Of a DNA stretch of 64,000 nt, positions 56,411 through 64,000 are shown in pieces; position 1 is the first letter of the stretch; each line of letters opens with the position of its first letter. The position numbers and the translations under genes are program-made. This DNA is from Arthrobacter sp. EpRS71 (GTDB lineage: Bacteria; Actinomycetota; Actinomycetes; Actinomycetales; Micrococcaceae), in the NCBI RefSeq assembly GCF_001512285.1, contig NZ_LNUV01000006.1:1786361-1850360 (forward strand). The letters are read 5' to 3'. The notes under the pieces are model-generated. The model was not told the DNA's origin. It worked only from the letters and a program-made list of their open reading frames with translations, and ran no database searches.

Positions 56411-57016
56411 GTGAGCTCGATCCCCCTTCGACCGGACGTGCCCCTGGGTGCGCCCCATGAGCGCAGCGACGCAGCGAGAAATCGTGAGCGCCTCCTCAAC
56501 GCTGCCCGGGATCTGGTGGCCGAGTTCGGTGCGGAAGCACTGACCATGGATGCGCTCGCCTGCAAGGCCAAGGTTGGCAAGGGGACGGTGTTCCGGCGGT
56601 TCGGGAGCCGAGCCGGGCTGATGATGACGCTGCTGAGCGACTCGGAGTCCGAATTCCAGGCCGGTTTCATGTTCGGGCGCCCGCCCCTTGGTCCGGGCGC
56701 CGCACCAAGGGATCGCTTGGTGGCCTTCGGTGAGGGGCGCATCTACTTCGTCCTGGAAAATGGCGAACTGTTGAAAGCTGCCGGGGCCGCTACGCGCAAC
56801 AGGTTCGATGTTCCCGCAACCAAACTGTCGCATCGACATATGGAGGTCCTGCTGCGGGAGGCGGGAATCGCGGATCCTTGGGTGATGGCGATGTCCCTGA
56901 CGTACGCACTGGACCCTGAGCGAATAGTTGACGACGTGCGTGTCCGCGGTATTTCTCCTACCCGGCTCGCGGATTCCTGGCGCGAGCTGATCACGCGGCT
57001 TGTGGATCCGGCTTAG
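56411..57016 (+). CDS. TetR/AcrR-family regulator
   Basis: 201 aa from GTG 56411. The helix-turn-helix is at about residues 20-68 (RNRERLLNAARDLVAEFGAEALTMDALACKAKVGKGTVFRRFGSRAGLMMTLL), followed by a helical ligand domain. The TAGAAT box 6 nt upstream and lack of a ribosome site suggest that transcription and translation start together. It likely represses the divergent FMN reductase gene (55717-56286) and itself through the CGGAC-TATG-GTCCG site. Confidence 0.86.
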   Translation: MSSIPLRPDVPLGAPHERSDAARNRERLLNAARDLVAEFGAEALTMDALACKAKVGKGTVFRRFGSRAGLMMTLLSDSESEFQAGFMFGRPPLGPGAAPRDRLVAFGEGRIYFVLENGELLKAAGAATRNRFDVPATKLSHRHMEVLLREAGIADPWVMAMSLTYALDPERIVDDVRVRGISPTRLADSWRELITRLVDPA

Positions 57017-57350
57017 CCCGCGTCCCGCCCGCCGACCCGGCCTGTGGTTGCCCACCCGCGCGCTGCGCTGTGAGCGCGTTAGTACCGCCGTCGTCGTAAA
57101 CATGACGCAACCTGCACATAACAATCTGGCTGCAGGAGCGAAACTGGACGCCGTGAAGCAAAACGTGAAGCAGTTATTGTGGTAGTTTCCTCTTGAATGT
57201 GACGCATGCCATACAGGGCTGGTGATCACTGAAGGGGTGCCGGGGGAGCCAACAACCCGCTGCGCCAATTCGTAGCTGACGCCGGCCACAGCCGGGAACC
57301 GCGGAAGGACGAGCTTTGAGTTTTGCCACGATCCGGGGCAGCCGCCCGAC
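57017..57350. other. 334-bp leader region of the peptide ABC operon
   Basis: No gene is supported. It contains an AT-richer stretch at 57095-57200 likely to hold the promoter, a direct pair of GTGAAGCA (within 57153-57175), and a GC-rich stretch (57230-57310) that could fold. No certain riboswitch match was found. Confidence 0.45.
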
Positions 57351-58334
57351 ATGCTGAAATATCTGATGAAGCGGTCAGGCATTTACCTGATCATGATCTT
57401 CCTGACCACCAGCGCAGGCTACTTCCTGGCAGTCTCGTCGCTGAAACCCGCAGTTCTCGAGCAGGAAAAAATCCCACGGCCCACCCCCGAACAGGTAGCC
57501 GCGTCTTTCCGAGGACTGGGCCTTGACCCGGAGTTGAACCCCTGGGAACGTTACGTTCAATGGCTCGGCGGCATCGTCACCCGCTGGGACTGGGGCCGCA
57601 GCCCGAACGGCGCCTTCGTCAACGCCGAATTCGCTGACCGTGTGATGGTTTCCACCCGGCTGTTCATCGCCTCGATCATCCTCACCCTGGTCATCGGCGT
57701 GGCCCTCGGCGTCTACTCCGCAGCCCGCCAGTACAAAGTCCAGGACCGCGTCATCACGTCCTACAGCTACCTGGTCCACATCCTGCCCGCCCCCATCGCC
57801 TACTTCCTGGTGCAGCTCGGGGCCATCGGCATCAACGAGGCCGTCGGGCAGCGAATCTTCTTCGTGACGGGAATTTCGACGCCGGGAATTGAGCCAGGCT
57901 GGCCGGCTTTCGTCGACCTTGTGGCCCACTACGCCGTGCCCACCTTCGCGATGACCATCTTCGGTTGGGCCGGTTACCAGATCGCCCAGCGGCAGTACCT
58001 CCTGGACAACGTGAATGCTGACTTCGTCCGCACCGCCCGGGCCAAGGGGCTTACCCGGAACCAGGCCATCAGGAAGCACGCCCTGCGGGTGTCCTTCATC
58101 CCGGTGGCCCAGAGCATTGCGTTCACCATCCCGGCGATCTTCACGGGCGGGTTCTTCGCCGAGGCGATCTTCGCCTGGCCGGGCATTGGTCTCTGGAGCA
58201 TCCAGGCCATCAGCCTGCAGGACGTCAACGTCGCCACTGCCACGCTGGCTTATGGTTCAGTGATCTTCGCGATCGGCGCCATCCTTGCCGACTTCGCCAC
58301 CACGCTGGTCGATCCACGAGTGAGGGTCCAGTAA
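57351..58334 (+). CDS. Peptide/nickel-type ABC transporter permease (DppB-like)
   Basis: 327 aa. One N-terminal helix (SGIYLIMIFLTTSAGYFLAV), a large outer loop with GLGLDPELNPWERYVQWLGGIVTRWDWG, and five C-terminal helices give the DppB layout. The EAA loop reads YLLDNVNADFVRTARAKGLTRNQAIRKHALR, the contact site for the ATPase. It forms the channel with the next gene. Gene order permease, permease, fused ATPase, binding protein indicates an oligopeptide-type importer. A weak ribosome site precedes the ATG. Confidence 0.88.
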   Translation: MLKYLMKRSGIYLIMIFLTTSAGYFLAVSSLKPAVLEQEKIPRPTPEQVAASFRGLGLDPELNPWERYVQWLGGIVTRWDWGRSPNGAFVNAEFADRVMVSTRLFIASIILTLVIGVALGVYSAARQYKVQDRVITSYSYLVHILPAPIAYFLVQLGAIGINEAVGQRIFFVTGISTPGIEPGWPAFVDLVAHYAVPTFAMTIFGWAGYQIAQRQYLLDNVNADFVRTARAKGLTRNQAIRKHALRVSFIPVAQSIAFTIPAIFTGGFFAEAIFAWPGIGLWSIQAISLQDVNVATATLAYGSVIFAIGAILADFATTLVDPRVRVQ

Positions 58335-59293
58335 TGACCAACATCATTGATCCCATTGCGGAAATCGACGAAGCCCGGGTGGGCGACCAGGACGTCGTCA
58401 TCGGCAAATCCCGCATCATCTTCCGTCGCTTCATGCGTAACCGGACCGCCGTCGCCGGCCTGTTTATTTTCCTCGCCTTGTTCCTCTTTTCGATCTTTGG
58501 CGGGTTCCTGACGTCGTGGGACAAAGACACCCTTGATCCGTTGAACATCGGCATGCCACCCTCGCCGGACCACCTGCTGGGGACCACGCAGGCCGGCATC
58601 GACCTCATGGCGCTCATTGTGGACGGCACCCGGACCTCCATTCTCATCGGCCTCATTGTGGGCGGCGTTTCGGTGCTGATCTCCGCGGTGTATGGCTGCA
58701 CCATGGCATTCTTCGGGGGCAAGGTGGACGCCACCATGCTGTTCATCCTTGAAGCGCTCATCATGATGCCCGCCATTCTGGTGGTGGCCGTGGCAACCAG
58801 CGGCAGCGGTGGTCTGAAGGACCTCCCCAGCTGGCTCCTGCTTGTAGTGGTCCTGCTGTTCTTCAGCTGGATGGGAACTGCCCGTCTGGTGCGCTCGCTG
58901 TCCATGTCCCTCATGCAGCGCGATTACGTCAAAGCCGCCAAGTACATGGGCGTTCCTTCCCGTCGCATCGTGTGGCGCCACTTGGTGCCGAATATCGGCT
59001 CGCTGCTGGTGCTCGACTTCACGCGTGGCATCACCGGCGCAATCCTCGCCGAGGTCGCGTTCTCCTTCATTGGGATCGGCATCAAGCTTCCTGACGTCAG
59101 CCTTGGTGTGCTGATCGGCCAGGCCACCGGCCAGGTGTCGTCCTTCCCTTGGATGTTCTGGGTGCCGCTGACTGTCATGTTCCTGCTGACGGGGTCACTG
59201 GCCATGATGAATGACGGCCTCCGTGACGCCTTCGACCCCAGCTCCAGCTCCATCGGACGGGCCAAGACCAAGACCGCAAAGGCTGCCAAATGA
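58334..59293 (+). CDS. Peptide/nickel-type ABC transporter permease (DppC-like)
   Basis: 319 aa, starting at the base where the previous stop ends (TAATG). N-terminal cytoplasmic part then helix TAVAGLFIFLALFLFSIFGGFL, DHLLGTTQAGIDLMALIVDGTRTSILIGLIVG (the DppC HPLGTDxxGRD equivalent, with Gln-Ala-Gly-Ile replacing the usual text) and EAA loop SLMQRDYVKAAKYMGVPSRRIVWRHLVPNIGSLLVLDF. The C-terminal tail is basic. It overlaps the ATPase gene by 4 nt. It partners with DppB-like 57351. Confidence 0.88.
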   Translation: MTNIIDPIAEIDEARVGDQDVVIGKSRIIFRRFMRNRTAVAGLFIFLALFLFSIFGGFLTSWDKDTLDPLNIGMPPSPDHLLGTTQAGIDLMALIVDGTRTSILIGLIVGGVSVLISAVYGCTMAFFGGKVDATMLFILEALIMMPAILVVAVATSGSGGLKDLPSWLLLVVVLLFFSWMGTARLVRSLSMSLMQRDYVKAAKYMGVPSRRIVWRHLVPNIGSLLVLDFTRGITGAILAEVAFSFIGIGIKLPDVSLGVLIGQATGQVSSFPWMFWVPLTVMFLLTGSLAMMNDGLRDAFDPSSSSIGRAKTKTAKAAK

Positions 59294-61455
59294 GCACCAA
59301 CACTTCCCAGACACCCGCAGAGCGTCTCCGCGACGCCGGGCTCTACGCCCCCGGCGACGCCGTCCTGAGCGTCCGCGACCTCAACGTCCGCTTCAATTCC
59401 GAGAACGGCGTGGTCCATGCCGTACGCGGAGTGGATTTCGACCTCATGCCCGGCAAAACCCTGGGCATCGTGGGCGAATCCGGTTCCGGTAAGTCCGTCA
59501 CGTCCATGGCCGTCATGGGGCTCCTGCCCGAAACCGCGGACATCACCGGTTCCGTGCGCTTCAAGGGCAAGGAACTCCTGGGCCTCAGCGACAAAGCCAT
59601 GTGCAAGCACCGCGGCAGCGACATCGCCATGGTGTTCCAAGATCCGCTCTCCTCGCTGACCCCCGTCTACACGGTGGGCCACCAGATCATCGAGGCGCTC
59701 ACGGTTCACAACCCCACCATGAGCAAACAGGCCAAAGAAGCCCGCGCCGTCGACCTCTTGCGGATGGTGGGCATCCCGAGCCCCAAGGACCGGCTGAAAG
59801 CCTTCCCGCACGAATTTTCCGGCGGCATGCGCCAGCGCGTCATGATTGCCATTGCCATCGCCAACGATCCGCGCGTACTCATCGCTGATGAACCCACGAC
59901 GGCGTTGGACGTCACCATCCAGGCGCAGGTGCTGGAAGTCCTGCACACCGCGCAAGAGGAGACCGGCGCCGCCGTCGTCATGATCACGCACGACCTCGGC
60001 GTCGTGGCAGGCATGGCTGACGACATCATGGTCATGTACGCGGGCAAGCCCGTGGAAACCGGCACGGTGGAGGACATCTACTACAACCCGCGGATGCCAT
60101 ACACCTTGGGCCTCCTCGGGGCCGTACCGCGTGTGGATACCTCGGGCAAGCAGTCGCTGGTGCCCATCGAAGGGACCCCGCCCAACCTGGCGTTGCCCGT
60201 CACTGGATGTTCCTTCGCCGCACGTTGCCCGATGGTGAGCGATGCCTGCTTGCACGGTGAACCAGAGCTGTTCCCGGTGCCCGGTGTTGAGGGTCAGACG
60301 TTGGGTCACAAGGCGGCCTGCATTAAGGCAGACCAGCTCAGCGGCGACGCTGACGCCCACAAGATTTTCCAAGCACCGCCCAAGCCGGTGTCAAAGTTCG
60401 ACGGCGTCGCCCGCGCCGAGCGCGCAAAGGTCCTGGAACTCAAGGACGTGAAGAAGCACTTCCCGCTGCTCAAGGGTGCCTTGATCAAGCGAAGGATCGG
60501 CACCGTCAAGGCCGTGGATGGACTGAGCTTCGACATCCGCGAAGGCGAGTGCGTTTCCATTGTGGGCGAGTCAGGCTGCGGCAAGACCACCACACTCCTG
60601 GAAATCATGGAATTTCACCCGGACCAGGTGGGCGAAGTGGTCATCGGCGGCGTCAGCAACAAGGTGGCCACCGATCACAAGACCAAGATGGCCATGCGCA
60701 AGGAAATGCAGATGGTCTTCCAGGACCCCACGGGCGCCCTGGACCCGCGTTTCACCGTGTACGAAGTCCTGGCCGAACCGCTGGAAAACCTGGGCATGCC
60801 CAAAGCTGCCATCAAGAAACGCATCATGGAACTCATGAAGCTGGTAGGCCTGCAACCTGACCACGTCAACCGCTTCCCCAACCAGTTCTCCGGAGGCCAG
60901 CGCCAGCGCATCGGCATCGCCCGGGCGCTCGCGGTCAACCCGAAGCTCGTGGTGCTGGACGAACCGGTCTCTGCGCTGGACGTATCCGTGCAGGCCGGCG
61001 TCATCAACCTGCTGGACAAGCTCCGTGCCGAACTGGGCCTGAGCTACCTCATGGTGGCCCATGACCTCTCCGTCGTGCGGCACATCTCTGACCGTGTGGC
61101 CGTAATGTACCTCGGCAAGATCGTGGAAACCGGAGACGTGGACGACGTCTTCGACCACCCCCGCCACCCCTACACGCGGGCCCTGCTGTCCGCGATCCCG
61201 GTGCCGGACCCCGCCCTGGAACGCACCCGCGAACGCATCATCCTGCAGGGCGACCTGCCCAGCCCGCTTGATGCCCCCAAGGGATGCAACTTTGCCACCC
61301 GTTGTCCCGTGTTTGCCGCACTACCTGCCGCGAAGCAGGAGAAGTGCCTTACTCTGGAGCCGCCATTGGCTTCGGAGAAGGAAGGCACACAGGACTTCGC
61401 CTGCTTCTTCCCCGACGGAGAAATAGATTCCGACATGCTGGTGGTGCATGCCTGA
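59290..61455 (+). CDS. Fused peptide ABC transporter ATPase (DppD-DppF in one chain)
   Basis: 721 aa with two full ATPase modules. Module 1: Walker A GESGSGKS (62-69), signature FSGGMRQRVMIA, Walker B VLIADEPTTALD, switch ITHDLG, and the oligopeptide C-terminal extension with Cys residues (GCSFAARCPMVSDAC). Module 2: Walker A GESGCGKT (426-433), signature FSGGQRQRIGIA, Walker B LVVLDEPVSALD and VAHDLS, again with CNFATRCP near the end. These cysteines resemble the Fe-S-like CxxxxxxC of Opp/Dpp ATPases. It energises import with the two permeases. Confidence 0.92.
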   Translation: MSTNTSQTPAERLRDAGLYAPGDAVLSVRDLNVRFNSENGVVHAVRGVDFDLMPGKTLGIVGESGSGKSVTSMAVMGLLPETADITGSVRFKGKELLGLSDKAMCKHRGSDIAMVFQDPLSSLTPVYTVGHQIIEALTVHNPTMSKQAKEARAVDLLRMVGIPSPKDRLKAFPHEFSGGMRQRVMIAIAIANDPRVLIADEPTTALDVTIQAQVLEVLHTAQEETGAAVVMITHDLGVVAGMADDIMVMYAGKPVETGTVEDIYYNPRMPYTLGLLGAVPRVDTSGKQSLVPIEGTPPNLALPVTGCSFAARCPMVSDACLHGEPELFPVPGVEGQTLGHKAACIKADQLSGDADAHKIFQAPPKPVSKFDGVARAERAKVLELKDVKKHFPLLKGALIKRRIGTVKAVDGLSFDIREGECVSIVGESGCGKTTTLLEIMEFHPDQVGEVVIGGVSNKVATDHKTKMAMRKEMQMVFQDPTGALDPRFTVYEVLAEPLENLGMPKAAIKKRIMELMKLVGLQPDHVNRFPNQFSGGQRQRIGIARALAVNPKLVVLDEPVSALDVSVQAGVINLLDKLRAELGLSYLMVAHDLSVVRHISDRVAVMYLGKIVETGDVDDVFDHPRHPYTRALLSAIPVPDPALERTRERIILQGDLPSPLDAPKGCNFATRCPVFAALPAAKQEKCLTLEPPLASEKEGTQDFACFFPDGEIDSDMLVVHA

Positions 61456-61534
61456 CGACATATGACGCTTTTGAAATGAATCTCTGGTCTCAACTCGCAA
61501 ATGAATTTCCAGTCGTAAACATGAAGGGCAAACC

Positions 61535-63262
61535 ATGAAAAAGTACACGACGATCGGTGGCGTAGCGCTCGTAGCAACGCTCATGCTGACCGCTTGCGGC
61601 GGGGGGACGCCGTCGGGTCCGGCCTCTCAGAAGGCCGAAGAGAGCGGCGGCGATATCAGCAAGCTGATCAGCGTCAACGCCAAGGAAGCAAAGGACCTGG
61701 AGCAGGGCGGCACGCTCACGCTGGGTGTGGGTAGCATTGGTCCGGATTTCAATGGGTTCTCCAATGTGGGTAACAGTGCTGATACCTCCGCCCTGCTGAC
61801 ACCGGTCAACACGGCCGCCATCAGCAGCGGCGGCATCGGAGGCTGCTGGAAGTTGGACTTTAGCGGCAAGGCCGAGCCCAACAAGGACTTCTGCGAAGAG
61901 GTCAAGAGTGAAGTCAAGGATGGCAAGCAGACCATCACTATCAAAGTCAACGACAAAGCCACCTGGAATGATGGCACGCCCATCGACGTGAAGACGTTCC
62001 AAAACACCTGGAACATGTTGAAGGGTGAAGACAAGGCCATCGACATTGTCACGGCCGGCAACTATGCCTATGTGGATTCCGTGGAGGCAGGCGCCAATGA
62101 CAAGGAAGTCATAGTCACCACCACCCAACCGGTCTACCCGTTGGACTCGCTCTTCTTTGGATTGATCCACCCGGCCAACAACTCTGCCGAGACCTTCAAC
62201 ACGGGCTTCACGGGCAACATGCATCCTGAGTGGATGGCAGGGCCGTTCAAGGTGGAGAACTACGACACCACCGCCAAGACGGTCACCATGGTTCCCAACG
62301 AGAAATGGTGGGGCCAGAAGCCGGTCCTCGAAAAGGTCATCTGGCGCCAGATGGAGCCGAGTGCAACCATCGCCGCGTTCAAGAACGGTGAGATCGACGC
62401 CGCTAACGGCCGTACGCTTGGCCGCTACAAGCAGCTCGAAGGAACCACCAACTCCGAGATCCGCCGTGGCCAGCGTCTGTTCGCAGGCGGCTTGAACCTC
62501 AACGCCAAGCGCCCTGCCCTCACCGATGTCGCCGTGCGCAAGGCGATCTTCACCGCCGTCGACCGCAAGGCCATCCGCGACGTCCGTTTCAACGGCCTGA
62601 ACTGGTCCGAAGAGAGCTCCGGCTCCATGATGCTCATGCCGTTCTCTGAGTACTACCAGGACAACTACCCCGTAAAGGACACCGGCGCCGAGGCTGCCAA
62701 GAAGGTCCTGACGGACGCCGGCTACACGGCCAACGACAAGGGCATCATGGCGAAGGATGGCGTCCCCGTCTCCTTCAAGATCACCAACTTCGGTGACGAT
62801 CCCACCACCGCTGCAACGTCGCAGACCCTGCAGAAGCAGCTCCAGGCTGCCGGCATGGACGTTTCCATCGACCAGCGCGGTGACGCTGACTTCGGCAAGG
62901 TTGTTGGCTCCCGTGAGTTCGATGTGACCATCTCCGGTTACACCGTGGGCCCGGACGCTACCGACGCCGTGAAGCAGTACTACGATTCCGAGACCAACGA
63001 AAACGGCCTCGGCGACGCTGAGCTTGACGCCGAAATCAAGCGTCTTTCCACCATCGCCGATGACGCCGAGCGCAACAAGGCAGCCATGGACGTCGAGAAG
63101 AAGCACATGGAAAAATACTTCTCCATGGGCGTCGTCATGAACGGCCCGGAGATCCAGTTCGTGCGGACAGGTCTTGCCAACTACGGCCCGTCCCTGTTCC
63201 AGAGCCTCTCCAACGTTCCGGACTGGACCACCATCGGCTGGGAAAAGGGCGCCAAGAAGTAG
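61535..63262 (+). CDS. ABC transporter substrate-binding lipoprotein (family 5)
   Basis: 575 aa with signal peptide and lipobox LTAC (MLTACGGG), so it is lipid-anchored outside. Family 5 peptide/dipeptide-binding pattern: TWNDGTPIDVKTFQNTWNMLKGEDKAID, MHPEWMAGPFKVENYDTTAKTVTMVPNEKWWGQKPVLEKVIWRQM, ALTDVAVRKAIFTAVDRKAIRDV and VDFTISGY-type end. It binds the ligand of the importer encoded just upstream. The ligand is probably peptides, but opines or sugars are known for relatives. GAAGGGC precedes the ATG; a terminator follows. Confidence 0.92.
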   Translation: MKKYTTIGGVALVATLMLTACGGGTPSGPASQKAEESGGDISKLISVNAKEAKDLEQGGTLTLGVGSIGPDFNGFSNVGNSADTSALLTPVNTAAISSGGIGGCWKLDFSGKAEPNKDFCEEVKSEVKDGKQTITIKVNDKATWNDGTPIDVKTFQNTWNMLKGEDKAIDIVTAGNYAYVDSVEAGANDKEVIVTTTQPVYPLDSLFFGLIHPANNSAETFNTGFTGNMHPEWMAGPFKVENYDTTAKTVTMVPNEKWWGQKPVLEKVIWRQMEPSATIAAFKNGEIDAANGRTLGRYKQLEGTTNSEIRRGQRLFAGGLNLNAKRPALTDVAVRKAIFTAVDRKAIRDVRFNGLNWSEESSGSMMLMPFSEYYQDNYPVKDTGAEAAKKVLTDAGYTANDKGIMAKDGVPVSFKITNFGDDPTTAATSQTLQKQLQAAGMDVSIDQRGDADFGKVVGSREFDVTISGYTVGPDATDAVKQYYDSETNENGLGDAELDAEIKRLSTIADDAERNKAAMDVEKKHMEKYFSMGVVMNGPEIQFVRTGLANYGPSLFQSLSNVPDWTTIGWEKGAKK

Positions 63263-63296
63263 CCCCCATGCAGTAGTTTCCCAAGCGTAGTTTCCT

Positions 63297-63351
63297 GAAG
63301 GCCGGGAACCCCTCAAGCTGATTCGTCAGTGCGGGGAGGCTCCCGGCCTTC
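63297..63351 (+). terminator. Strong terminator of the ABC operon
   Basis: GAAGGCCGGGA (63297-63307) pairs perfectly with TCCCGGCCTTC (63341-63351) over 33 nt; inner CCCC/GGGG adds to the stem. Confidence 0.7.
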
Positions 63352-63361
63352 GCCGTCCCCA

Positions 63362-63450
63362 CCCTCTCTCACATCCCTCGTGCTTCAGCCAATCCCTCTC
63401 TCACCCGGTGATAGAGGGTCGGCGGGAAAGGGCCATTACCTGCGAGAGGG
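63362..63450. repeat. Four-copy short inverted/direct repeat cluster
   Basis: CCCTCTCTCAC occurs at 63362-63372 and 63394-63404. The opposite-strand form occurs as GTGATAGAGGG (63408-63418) and GCGAGAGGG (63442-63450). The second and third copies form a hairpin with a 1-2 nt loop. It lies just before the last gene. Confidence 0.6.
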
Positions 63451-63466
63451 TCGGTAGCCTAGGCAC

Positions 63467-64000
63467 ATGACTTCCGATCCGATCCGTACCGCCGTCGCAG
63501 GTTTTGGCCTGTCGGGCAGCGTCTTCCACGCACCCTTCATCGCCAGCAACCCTGCCTACGAGCTCGCAGTGATTTCAACGTCGGACGCCGGGAGGCAGGC
63601 GACAGCGAAAGATCGCTACCCGGAAGCCACCATCGTCAACACCCCGGAGGACATCCTGGCCCTCGCTGACACACTGGACCTGATCGTTCTGGGCACGCCG
63701 CCCGCCACCCATTTCCCCCTTGCGAAAGCTGCGCTGGAAGCCGGGCTCGACGTCGTCGTGGATAAACCGTTCACGGTGCGCAGCGCCGAGGGCGAGGAAC
63801 TGATCCAGTTGGCGGCAAAACTGGGGCGTATCCTCACTGTCTACCAAAACCGGCGGTGGGATGGTGACTCGCTGACGGTGAAGAAACTGCTCGACGCCGG
63901 GACGCTGGGAACCGTGACCCGGTTTGAGGTGGGCATGGAACGCTGGGCGCCGGAGATTTCCAAGGCCTGGAAAGCCAGTGCCACGGCCGACGACGGCGGC
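63467..64000 (+). CDS. Gfo/Idh/MocA-family oxidoreductase (partial, C-terminus outside window)
   Basis: 178 residues are visible and the frame is open at base 64000. N-terminal Rossmann domain: IRTAVAGFGLSGSVFHAPFIASNPAYELAVIST with the G-x-G-x2-G-type NAD(P) loop, LDLIVLGTPPATHFPLAKAALEAGLDVVVDKPFTVRSAEGEEL (DKPF motif with the catalytic Lys position), and LTVYQNRRWDGD. This is the YvaA-like subgroup acting on sugars or inositols. It starts 17 nt after the repeat cluster at 63362-63450. A sugar substrate is probable but not shown. Confidence 0.88.
   Translation, partial: MTSDPIRTAVAGFGLSGSVFHAPFIASNPAYELAVISTSDAGRQATAKDRYPEATIVNTPEDILALADTLDLIVLGTPPATHFPLAKAALEAGLDVVVDKPFTVRSAEGEELIQLAAKLGRILTVYQNRRWDGDSLTVKKLLDAGTLGTVTRFEVGMERWAPEISKAWKASATADDGG

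Noticed and set aside
57225..57330. Possible cyclic di-AMP (ydaO/yuaA) riboswitch ahead of the ABC operon
   Set aside because: Short stretches such as CGGGGGAGCCAAC resemble the class, but the conserved GGGGUGAAUC-type core and enough length are missing.
61490..63316. A 608-codon minus-strand open frame
   Set aside because: It is antisense to the family 5 binding protein and has no domain or ribosome site.

Overview
The window reads as a chromosomal segment of a high-GC actinobacterium, most probably Arthrobacter or a close relative (Paenarthrobacter, Pseudarthrobacter). I base this on the codon use, the many GTG and TTG starts, the 4-nt stop/start overlaps, and an extradiol dioxygenase that fits the well-known Arthrobacter globiformis MndD pattern. 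The genus is an inference. I see no rRNA, tRNA, CRISPR array, insertion sequence, prophage or replication origin.

Layout. 1-9.6 kb: a truncated NCS1 permease divergent from a TetR regulator, a Ser/Thr kinase, a polysaccharide deacetylase, a GAF histidine kinase, an MFS transporter and a CDF transporter. 9.6-20 kb: a stress and envelope block. Its core is a minus-strand run of overlapping Asp23/Gls24-type genes (14.5 to 10.2 kb) that includes CsbD, an ECF sigma factor and a zinc anti-sigma domain fused to an Asp23-like domain. A DUF1206 protein, an SDR, an AraC/GyrI regulator and a GlsB/YeaQ protein follow. 20.9-27.5 kb: a homoprotocatechuate (3,4-dihydroxyphenylacetate) meta-cleavage operon with a FAH-RraA fusion, a GntR regulator, hpaE, hpaD, hpaH and hpaI. 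Two copies of a 66-bp palindromic element bracket it.

28.7-37.4 kb: a second catabolic region with an aminotransferase, an RraA-type aldolase, a LysR regulator, pxpABC, an MHS-family transporter and an SDR. The aminotransferase and pxpA upstream regions share the spaced motif GTCATAA-N23-ATTAGGTCTT. This suggests that one LysR-controlled pathway opens a lactam, transaminates the product and cleaves a 4-hydroxy-2-oxo acid. 37.5-44.8 kb: housekeeping genes (thioesterase, GNAT, phosphatase, purB, a HisC-type aminotransferase) plus a WXG-like protein next to a helical-domain/lipase fusion. 44.9-48.8 kb: a branched-chain 2-oxoacid dehydrogenase operon (E1alpha, E1beta, E2, no E3) behind a perfect 42-bp palindrome.

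48.8-57 kb: PAP2 phosphatase, universal stress protein coupled to an aminotransferase, an ICL/PEP-mutase enzyme, an unrecognised soluble protein coupled to a 4-TM protein (52.9-54.6 kb), a GerMN lipoprotein, and an FMN reductase divergent from a TetR regulator. 57.3-63.3 kb: a peptide-type ABC importer with fused ATPases. The window ends inside a Gfo/Idh/MocA oxidoreductase.

The strongest candidates for undescribed biology are the LysR-linked lactam/aldolase regulon, the sigma/anti-sigma Asp23 stress operon, the overlapping soluble/4-TM gene pair, the WXG-like/lipase pair and the palindrome ahead of the bkd operon.
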